A stretch of 9,419 bases of DNA, from positions 1 through 9,419 of the forward strand of contig DATGHS010000034.1 in NCBI GenBank assembly GCA_035307785.1. Direction: 5' to 3'. This stretch comes from DATGHS01 sp035307785 (lineage in GTDB: Bacteria > Planctomycetota > Planctomycetia > Gemmatales > Gemmataceae). Below the pieces are notes generated by a model. It was not told where the DNA came from, ran no database searches, and saw only the letters and a program-made list of their open reading frames with translations. This document shows, one piece after another, positions 1-5,273 of the stretch. Made by a program: the position numbers and the translations under genes. Within the stretch, counting starts at the first letter, position 1; every line of letters starts with the position of its first letter.

Positions 1-336
1 GGAACGGAACATCGCGCGCCGCCGGGCCATTTCAGCGAGTTGCAATTTGCGCTCTTGAGCCAGGTCTTGCGGCGATAGTTGCAAGACCTCGGCGACGGAT
101 TCATTCAGGTAAATCTCGCCATCTTCGGAAAGCGCGCCCACGGCCAACTCCGGTTGGCTGGGGCAGCGGAGTTTGCGCGCCAGCACGACGTCGAGGTCGG
201 CGGACAGCTCGTTTGCCAGCACTTCGCCAAGCACTATCCCGCCGCGCGGGATCGCCAGGACGAGCGGGTCAACAAACTTACGGTTTTTTAACTGCTGCGC
301 CAGTCGATGTCCGGCGTCTTTTCGGTCGCGGAACAT
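1..336 (-). CDS. Phosphoribosyltransferase (COG1926-like), N-terminal part, cut by window edge
   Basis: The reverse strand reads from an ATG at 336 without a stop to base 1, giving 112 residues of a longer protein. It opens MFRDRKDAGHRLAQQL, followed by VLAIPRGGIVLGEVLANEL (about residues 26-44) and LDVVLARKLRCPSQPELAVGAL (about 48-69). This order (FRDR-x-DAG, then [IV]PRGG, then RKL-x-x-P-x-x-PELA-x-GA) is that of the predicted phosphoribosyltransferases of COG1926. The PRPP-binding loop, which comes later in this family, lies outside the window, so activity cannot be judged. A good ribosome binding site, GGAGGG on the minus strand (344-349), sits 7 bases before the ATG. No signal peptide is visible, so the protein should be cytosolic. 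It is transcribed divergently from the DksA-like gene. The substrate is unknown; members of this group are annotated only as nucleotide or base salvage-like transferases. Confidence 0.88.
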   Translation of the reverse strand, partial: MFRDRKDAGHRLAQQLKNRKFVDPLVLAIPRGGIVLGEVLANELSADLDVVLARKLRCPSQPELAVGALSEDGEIYLNESVAEVLQLSPQDLAQERKLQLAEMARRRAMFRS

Positions 337-729
337 GGTTGGGCCCTCCGGTCTCTTCTCCTTCGTTCGGTCCTGCCCGGATGAATAGGTCGCAAGTTCC
401 ATACCAAAGCCAGTAAGCGGTTGCGGTTGGTCCGGCTTTCCAGCCTGCCCCCATTTCGACGGCAGTCAGGCTGGAAAGGCGGACCTATGTGAAGCATCGC
501 CTCACACTGGGAAGCCCGACTTATGCCGGAACGTTCGCATCGGCATCAGAGTTGCTTTCTCTTGTTGTCGCCGACAGCGAACTTTTGGGCCACATTCCAA
601 ATAATCCATGAATTCGGGGAATGCGGCCAATTCGAGCGTGTGCTGATCCGAGCGCTTGAGCAACTTTCGTGGTCCGAAAACGCACAGGGTCCGGGGCGAA
701 AACTCGACTTACTTCTCGGGAGGTGAACC
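337..729. other. Divergent intergenic spacer with one long hairpin
   Basis: This 393-base stretch separates the divergent phosphoribosyltransferase and DksA-like genes and must contain both promoters and both ribosome binding sites (minus strand 344-349; plus strand GGGAGGTG at 718-725). Apart from the inverted repeat at 429-485, I see no convincing gene. The open frames here are short, have no plausible ribosome binding site and resemble no family. I could not pick a -35/-10 pair with confidence in either direction. Confidence 0.6.
429..485. repeat. Long imperfect inverted repeat (19-base arms, 18 matching)
   Basis: The left arm GGTCCGGCTTTCCAGCCTG (429-447) is matched by the right arm CAGGCTGGAAAGGCGGACC (467-485), with one mismatched pair and a 19-base loop. 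It lies between two divergently transcribed genes, not behind a gene end, and has no T-run on either side, so it is not an intrinsic terminator. It could be a dispersed palindromic element, a protein-binding site or an RNA hairpin in a leader. Copy number in the genome would separate these options. Confidence 0.8.
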
Positions 730-1098
730 ATGAGCAAGAGTGAATTACAAAAACACCGCAACCAGCTAGAGGATATGATCGCCCGCTTGCACGATGAAGA
801 AGCTCATTTGCGACACAAGGTCATGCGCGCGGAGGAGCCGTCCGGAATCGCCGAGCAGGAGCCCTATCACAACCCGGAAGAAGAGCGGGCCGAGCTGGCG
901 CAGAACGAAATCGCACTTTCGGTACTGGAAAACGAAGATTCGTTGCTTGGTGAATGCCAGGCGGCGTTACAGCGCATCAAAAAAGGCAAGTATGGAATCT
1001 GCGAGTCCTGCGCTCACACGATCGGGCAAAAGCGGCTGAATGCCGCCCCGTATGCCCGCTTTTGCGTGCGCTGTGCCCGTGAAGCGACTCCGGATTGA
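730..1098 (+). CDS. DksA/TraR-family zinc-finger regulator of RNA polymerase
   Basis: A 122-residue protein with the DksA/TraR layout: an N-terminal coiled coil (roughly residues 1-85, rich in Glu, Lys, Arg and Leu) and a C-terminal four-cysteine zinc finger, CESC at 91-94 and CVRC at 112-115. The stretch GKYGICESCAHTIGQKRLNA matches the family's usual 'G.YG.C..CG..I...RL.A.P' pattern. DksA proteins enter the RNA polymerase secondary channel and alter initiation, in enterobacteria together with ppGpp. The DxxDxA tip motif of E. coli DksA is not obvious; around the turn I see NPEEERAEL (48-56), acidic but differently spaced. It is therefore safer called DksA-like than dksA. The start is fixed by GGGAGGTG (718-725) ahead of the ATG. 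It runs divergently from the phosphoribosyltransferase and converges on the kinase gene. Confidence 0.9.
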   Translation: MSKSELQKHRNQLEDMIARLHDEEAHLRHKVMRAEEPSGIAEQEPYHNPEEERAELAQNEIALSVLENEDSLLGECQAALQRIKKGKYGICESCAHTIGQKRLNAAPYARFCVRCAREATPD

Positions 1099-1115
1099 CA
1101 CGGACCGTGCTGACA

Positions 1116-2582
1116 TCACCGGTAGCGACAGCGGACGCGAAAGACGTTCGACGCAAGCTGAAAATGATCGCCGTCGCGCAAGTGAGCGTGCGACACGCGC
1201 TGGCCGTTGACGCGGATGCCGTGCTGGCTGCCGAGATCTTCGACAAACAGTTTGTCGGCAAAGCGCAGAATGCGACAATGGCGGCGCGAAACTTCGGCAT
1301 TAACTACGTGAACGTCGCAGTCTTTGCCGCGGCCCATCACGGTGCTGAGTTTGCGGATGGCGAATGCAGGGCCACCCTCCGCTGGTTCAAGCCAGGCCTC
1401 CGCAACCTCCCGGTCCGGCCAACGCTTGCTGTTCGCTGCTAATTTCGCCAAATCATCCAGCAGCGCCTGCGCGGACTGATGACGGGCGGCGGGAAGGCGC
1501 TGGAGACATTTGCGACAAATCTCTTCCAGTTCCTCGGGCACATCCGCGCGCCATGGGCGCAGGGCCGGCGGCTCTTTGGCCGCCCGGACGCGCAGCACGG
1601 TCATGACGAAGTTGCCTTCATCGTAAAGCGGTCGGCCGGTCAGCATGGCGAACAGGATCGCGCCCAGGGAATACACATCGTTCGCCGGGGAAGTTGTTTG
1701 TTTGCGGTCGCCCAGTTGCTCCGGGGGCAAATACGCGGGGGTTCCCAGCAGTGTGCCTTTCTGCGTGGACGACTGGCGCTTTCCAGATGGCGCGAGTACT
1801 TTGGCGAGGCCAAAGTCGGTGATCTTCACCGCGAAGGGCACACGGTTTGAATCCGCTGATTCGCCGGGAGAGTCGGGAATCAGAATGTTCGCCGGTTTGA
1901 GATCACGGTGAATGATCCCTTTCTGATGAGCGAAACGCACGGCTTCAGTAATCGCCATCAAGATTTCAATTGCTCGCCCAATCGGCAGCGGTCCAAGCTT
2001 GAGGAGAGTTTCGAGCGAGAGACCTTGGATCAATTCCATCACCAAAAACGGACCCGTTGCGGTTTCGCCGACCTGGTAGACTTGCACGATCTGAGGATGG
2101 CGCAAACCCGACATGGCGGTCGCTTCCGTCATGAAACGCCGGCGGACCTCGGGTTTGCCGGCCAATTCGGGCCGAATCACTTTGATAGCCACCAGGCGAT
2201 TGAAACGCTGATCGTGCGCCTCGTAGACCAGCCCCATTCCGCCGGCGCCGATTTCCTCCAGCAACTCATAGCCAGGAATGGAAGTTACTGCCAAATCGGC
2301 GTGGGTTTGAATGGCTTGATGCACTTCCCATTGCAAACTCAGCGGCTCGATCAGTTCCGGAAAGCGGCGCTGATATTCGGCGAGCTCGACGCGATCGCCT
2401 GCGGCTTCGCGAAGACAGATCTCATTATAAATGAGGTCGAGCAAGCACTCGGAATCGGCCAAAAGCTGCGGGTGGCGAATTTGATATTCTTCGACAATCA
2501 CATAGTCGCACTTGGCCCAGCGCTGCTTCTGGTCCGCAAGCACTTGGGTCAACTCGTCGGCGGCCGAGGATTTTTCAGGCAT
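1116..2582 (-). CDS. Cytosolic Hanks-type Ser/Thr protein kinase with C-terminal FHA domain
   Basis: A 488-residue protein. Residues 1-100 are a helical leader (containing LAEYQRRFPEL) of the kind seen before planctomycete kinases paired with sigma factors. The kinase domain runs about 104-380: glycine loop IGAGGMG 111-117, VAIK lysine 134, probable helix-C Glu153, catalytic HRDLKPAN 225-232 (Asp227), DFG 256-258, GTPAYLPPE 280-288 and NDVYSLG 301-307. All key catalytic residues are present, so it should be active. An FHA domain, which binds phosphothreonine, occupies about 405-485 (MGRG 416-419, SRRH 432-435, GSQHGIRVNG 451-460). No membrane segment is visible. The ATG at 2582 is chosen because it overlaps the sigma-factor stop by 8 bases (ATGCCTGA); an ATG at 2594 is the nearest alternative. 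Residues further upstream in this frame read out-of-frame through the sigma gene and look non-native. It probably phosphorylates the sigma factor or a partner. Confidence 0.93.
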   Translation of the reverse strand: MPEKSSAADELTQVLADQKQRWAKCDYVIVEEYQIRHPQLLADSECLLDLIYNEICLREAAGDRVELAEYQRRFPELIEPLSLQWEVHQAIQTHADLAVTSIPGYELLEEIGAGGMGLVYEAHDQRFNRLVAIKVIRPELAGKPEVRRRFMTEATAMSGLRHPQIVQVYQVGETATGPFLVMELIQGLSLETLLKLGPLPIGRAIEILMAITEAVRFAHQKGIIHRDLKPANILIPDSPGESADSNRVPFAVKITDFGLAKVLAPSGKRQSSTQKGTLLGTPAYLPPEQLGDRKQTTSPANDVYSLGAILFAMLTGRPLYDEGNFVMTVLRVRAAKEPPALRPWRADVPEELEEICRKCLQRLPAARHQSAQALLDDLAKLAANSKRWPDREVAEAWLEPAEGGPAFAIRKLSTVMGRGKDCDVHVVNAEVSRRHCRILRFADKLFVEDLGSQHGIRVNGQRVSHAHLRDGDHFQLASNVFRVRCRYR

Positions 2583-3168
2583 GATCGAAATCATCCAAGC
2601 CCAATTCATGGGCAACTCGACCGGTAGCGCGGGCCAGGCGCTTTCGGAGTGCTTCCGCGCTTTCGCCCAGCTCGGCGGCAATGTCGGACCATTCGCGCCC
2701 CTGCTGGCGCATCTCGACCAGCCGGCGTTCCTCGGGCGAAAGCCGGCCTTGGACCTCCAGCAAGAGATCACGGGCCGCGACTTCCCGGCTCGGGGTGGGC
2801 GAACCCGCCATCACGTCGCGGCTATGGGCACTGCCCTCTTCCACACGGCGATTGTCACGGCATTCGGCGCGCTCTCGGCTAACCTGATCGGCGAGCTTGT
2901 GACGAGCCATTGTCGCCAGCAGTCGCAAAAGCTGGTCCGGGCCGTCGAGATCATATTGCCCCAGCGCAGCGCGCACGAAAAAGCTGGCCATGACCGACTG
3001 GCAAATATCCATCGAATCGAAGGCACGTTCCAGACGCGTATCGGCCAGGCGAACCCGGACTGCGCGCCGAATGGCCGGCTCATAGCGCCGCACCAGTTCC
3101 GAAGCAGCTTGCTCATCGCCCGAGCGAACACGGGCGATGAGATCGGCAAAAGGAGTTTCATCGGCCAC
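2575..3168 (-). CDS. ECF-type RNA polymerase sigma factor paired with a Ser/Thr kinase
   Basis: A 197-residue protein with the two-domain ECF layout. Sigma-2 spans about residues 7-107, including FDSMDICQSVMASFF (50-64) and the following LLATMARHKLADQVSRERA (83-101), which correspond to regions 2.2 to 2.4. A polar linker follows (about 108-128), then sigma-4 at about 131-190 with a helix-turn-helix in EWSDIAAELGESAEALRKRL (159-178). The start is GTG at 3168, supported by GGGGAG on the minus strand (3177-3182). The stop overlaps the kinase start by 8 bases, so the two are translationally coupled. No anti-sigma factor or zinc-binding anti-sigma domain is encoded nearby. Kinase-linked ECF groups are known to be common in planctomycetes, and control by phosphorylation is the natural inference. 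Target promoters cannot be read from this window. Confidence 0.92.
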   Translation of the reverse strand: MADETPFADLIARVRSGDEQAASELVRRYEPAIRRAVRVRLADTRLERAFDSMDICQSVMASFFVRAALGQYDLDGPDQLLRLLATMARHKLADQVSRERAECRDNRRVEEGSAHSRDVMAGSPTPSREVAARDLLLEVQGRLSPEERRLVEMRQQGREWSDIAAELGESAEALRKRLARATGRVAHELGLDDFDHA

Positions 3169-3210
3169 GGTAGGGTCTCCCCGAACAGGGATATCCTACC
3201 GCTGCCGCGA

Positions 3211-3245
3211 TCAGAGGTCAGAGGCCAGAAGTCAGAAGTCAGAAA
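3211..3245. repeat. Five tandem heptamers (TCAGARG-like)
   Basis: Thirty-five bases resolve exactly into TCAGAGG, TCAGAGG, CCAGAAG, TCAGAAG and TCAGAAA. The units differ from each other by one to three bases. It lies 43 bases upstream of the sigma-factor start codon and directly next to a perfect palindrome. Such short arrays can be slippage products, protein-binding arrays or part of a dispersed repeat family; the sequence alone does not decide. Confidence 0.85.
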
Positions 3246-3246
3246 T

Positions 3247-3281
3247 CGTATAGGACCTATGAGTGTCATAGGTCCTATACG
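3247..3281. repeat. Perfect 35-base palindrome (16-base arms, 3-base loop)
   Basis: CGTATAGGACCTATGA (3247-3262), loop GTG, and TCATAGGTCCTATACG (3266-3281) are exact reverse complements. Each arm is itself nearly palindromic around ATAGGACCTAT. On the minus strand it falls between the ELWxxDGT gene and the sigma gene. No T-run follows in that direction (ATTTCTGACTTC follows), so it is not a standard intrinsic terminator. It could be an operator, a dispersed repeat or a leader hairpin. Confidence 0.9.
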
Positions 3282-3284
3282 TGA

Positions 3285-3386
3285 TGGTACAGTTTGTGGG
3301 CGGCCGGGAGGGCGAGGCTGGGCGAGGCTCCTGCCGAGCCGGGGAATAGCGGCTCGGCAGGAGCCTCGCCCTTCCAAACTGTACCA
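3285..3386. repeat. 102-base MITE-like element: 12-base terminal inverted repeats around a 21-base-arm palindrome
   Basis: The outer ends TGGTACAGTTTG (3285-3296) and CAAACTGTACCA (3375-3386) are exact reverse complements. Inside, 3320-3340 and 3351-3371 form a perfect 21-base inverted repeat (core GAGGCTCCTGCCGAGCC) with a 10-base loop. The left side carries a short direct duplication of GGGCGAGGCT (3310-3319 and 3320-3329), which makes the halves unequal. I see no target-site duplication in the flanks and no open frame inside. The structure resembles a small non-autonomous mobile or palindromic dispersed element, but whether it is repeated elsewhere cannot be seen here. Confidence 0.8.
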
Positions 3387-3417
3387 GCACCGCCTATCGT
3401 TTCCGGCTTTCGATCTT

Positions 3418-5133
3418 TCACACAGCAATATCTTTAACTAGTGCCGTCCCTGCTACCGTGCCATTGGTCTTAATCAGAATCCACCCATCCTTGCCGTCGA
3501 AGGCAGAGACGACCATCTCGCCGTCCAGGAACTTCAGGTAGTGGAACTTGGCGCCGCCTTTGGTGGGGTTGATATCCGTGAGCATCACGGTGCCGGCAGC
3601 GGTGCCGTCGCTGACCCAAAGTTGCCGGCCATCGGTTCCGTCGTTGGCCGTGAAGATCAGTTCGCCGGCAACTTTACCGAGGTACTGGATGCCTGAACCT
3701 TCGTCACCAGGCCGAATGTCGGCCACCAGGTAAGTGCCCGCCGCAGTGCCATCGCTGCGCCATAGTTCCTGACCATGGATCGTATCATTCGCACTGAAGT
3801 ACAGGACTCCGTTCAGCGTGGTGAAGTAGTGAAGGTTCGCCCCGGCGACGCCGTAGTTGATGTCCTTGACCATCTTGGTGCCGGCCGCAATGCCATCCGT
3901 TTTCCACAGTTCCTGGCCGTGCACATCATCGTTGGCAGTGAAGTACACCTCGCTGCCAATCGTGGCCACAAAACGAATGTTCGCGTCTTCGCCGGGGTTG
4001 ATGTCTTTCACCATCACGGTACCGGTGTTAGTGCCATCCGTCTTCCAAAGTTGCCTGCCGTTGGAATCCCAGGCGGAGAAGTAAATCGTTCCACCGACCT
4101 TGGCGATAAAGGCGGGGTCCGAATCGAAATCGCCGCCATTGATGTCTTTCACCAACCGCGTGCCGGCGGTCGTGCCATCGGTCCGCCACATCTCCACCCC
4201 GTGAATCGTGTCATTGGCGGCAAAGTAAAGCACGCCGTTATCGATGGTCAAGCGGTACGGGTCGGAATTGGCGACGCCTGGATTAATATCTTTCAGCATG
4301 AAAGTCCCGGCATCGGTGCCGTCGCTGCGCCACAGTTCGACGCCATGCACATCGTCGTTGGCAGTGAAGAACAGGAGACCGTTCATGCTGGCGAAGTAAT
4401 GAATACCAGCGCTTTCATCCCTTGGCGAAATGTCCTTGACCATGAAAGTGCCCGCGGCGCTGCCGTCGGTCACCCACAATTGACGGTTGTTGAGCCCGTC
4501 ATTCGCGCTGAAGTACACCTCATTACCAATTGTGGCAAGGTACGCCGGATTCGAGCTGCCCTTACCCGATTTGATGTCGAGCACCATCATCGTGCCGGCG
4601 GTGGTGCCGTCGGTCTTCCACAGTTCGTTGCCGGCGCCGCTCGTTGTGGCGGTAAAGAATAGGGTGTTGCCGACCTTCGCAAAATAGTCCGGATCGGCCC
4701 CTTTCTTGCCGTTAATGTCGAGCACCATTTGTGTGCCGGCCGTGGTGCCGTCGGTTTCCCACACCTGCCCGCCGTGAACACCGTCGTTGGCCGCAAATAA
4801 CAGCTCATGGTTCACGATGCCGAGGTACTGGATGCCGGAGCCCCCTTTGCCGGGGTTGATATCCTTCACCATCCACGTGCCGGCACTTGTACCGTCGCTG
4901 CGCCAAAGTTCCCTGCCGTAAGCATCGCTCTGGGAAGTGAAATAGAGTACGTCGTTCATCGTGGCCACGTAAATCGGGCCGGAGTCATTGTCCTTGGCGC
5001 TGATCAACGCGCCGGCTGCCGCGGGGCTGGCGCTCGGCAGCTCGCGTCGTTCCAGTAGTTCGACGGCTAGATGTGGACTGTTTCGACGACGTACGGTGCG
5101 GCGTGGCGTAAGCCAATTGCGAAGGAAGTGCAT
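3418..5133 (-). CDS. Probably exported ELWxxDGT-repeat protein (11 repeats)
   Basis: A 571-residue protein made almost entirely of about 48-residue repeats. The hallmark ELW[RK][ST]DGT-x-AGT-x-MVKDINPG recurs with its Trp at residues 77, 125, 172, 220, 268, 316, 363, 410, 458 and 506, and a degenerate eleventh copy (LIKTNGT) near 553-559. Within each unit 'VLYFSAND..HG.ELW' precedes the hallmark. This is the ELWxxDGT repeat family (TIGR04534 type), likely beta-strand rich and perhaps propeller-like. The N-terminus is arginine-rich and then reads HLAVELLERRELPSA (21-35), a motif typical of large surface or secreted planctomycete proteins; there is no classical hydrophobic signal peptide. The ATG at 5133 follows AAAGGGAAAACC. 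Function is unknown; adhesion or surface display is a guess. No canonical terminator follows it, only the palindromes at 3247-3386. Confidence 0.9.
   Translation of the reverse strand: MHFLRNWLTPRRTVRRRNSPHLAVELLERRELPSASPAAAGALISAKDNDSGPIYVATMNDVLYFTSQSDAYGRELWRSDGTSAGTWMVKDINPGKGGSGIQYLGIVNHELLFAANDGVHGGQVWETDGTTAGTQMVLDINGKKGADPDYFAKVGNTLFFTATTSGAGNELWKTDGTTAGTMMVLDIKSGKGSSNPAYLATIGNEVYFSANDGLNNRQLWVTDGSAAGTFMVKDISPRDESAGIHYFASMNGLLFFTANDDVHGVELWRSDGTDAGTFMLKDINPGVANSDPYRLTIDNGVLYFAANDTIHGVEMWRTDGTTAGTRLVKDINGGDFDSDPAFIAKVGGTIYFSAWDSNGRQLWKTDGTNTGTVMVKDINPGEDANIRFVATIGSEVYFTANDDVHGQELWKTDGIAAGTKMVKDINYGVAGANLHYFTTLNGVLYFSANDTIHGQELWRSDGTAAGTYLVADIRPGDEGSGIQYLGKVAGELIFTANDGTDGRQLWVSDGTAAGTVMLTDINPTKGGAKFHYLKFLDGEMVVSAFDGKDGWILIKTNGTVAGTALVKDIAV
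3421..4968 (-). repeat. Coding tandem repeat array, 11 units of about 141-144 bases
   Basis: The eleven protein repeats give a DNA-level tandem array with a 47- or 48-codon period. The hallmark Trp codons are spaced 141 or 144 bases. The units have diverged at the DNA level while keeping the ELWxxDGTxxGT core, so the array looks old and not freshly amplified. The last unit (toward 3421) has lost the Trp and the Asp of DGT. Confidence 0.85.
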
Positions 5134-5220
5134 GGTTTTCCCTTTCTTGTGTCGGTCGTGGAGAACGATTGGCCTTCACTCCATTCATCGGGATGGAGGG
5201 CCAGACCGGACAAGAAAAGG

Positions 5221-5266
5221 GAAAAAAGAGCCGCTTGCGGCGTTGTTGGGCAACGCCGCAAGCGGC
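5221..5266 (-). terminator. Intrinsic terminator of the aldehyde dehydrogenase gene
   Basis: On the minus strand, starting 7 bases after the TAG stop at 5274-5276, GCCGCTTGCGGCGTTG pairs perfectly with CAACGCCGCAAGCGGC (5251-5266 with 5230-5245) around a 5-base loop. It is followed by TCTTTTTTC (5221-5229). A 16-base perfect GC-rich stem plus a T-rich tail is a textbook Rho-independent terminator. It separates the dehydrogenase from the downstream ELWxxDGT gene. Confidence 0.93.
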
Positions 5267-5273
5267 AGAAGGG

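Noticed and set aside
523..761. Small open frames on both strands in the spacer before the DksA-like gene
   Set aside because: They overlap each other on opposite strands, lack ribosome binding sites and have compositions expected of non-coding GC-rich DNA.
1099..1109. CACGG-A-CCGTG symmetry between the convergent genes as a terminator
   Set aside because: The loop is too short and the stem after opening is only about 4 base pairs, with no T-run.
2583..2771. N-terminal extension of the kinase by 63 residues
   Set aside because: It would be an out-of-frame reading of the sigma-factor gene, rich in Trp, Arg and Ser, and unlike kinase leaders; the overlapping ATG at 2582 fits better.
3211..3386. 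CRISPR-like array
   Set aside because: Repeat units are 7 bases with no spacers, and the other structures are single palindromes; no cas genes are present.
1908..3441. Plus-strand open frames of 239 and 309 codons opposite the kinase and sigma genes
   Set aside because: Both lie antisense to genes with clear domain motifs, and the second runs through the intergenic repeats; no family resemblance.
3775..4662. A 295-codon plus-strand open frame opposite the ELWxxDGT gene
   Set aside because: Its apparent repeats are simply the reverse reading of the ELWxxDGT repeats.
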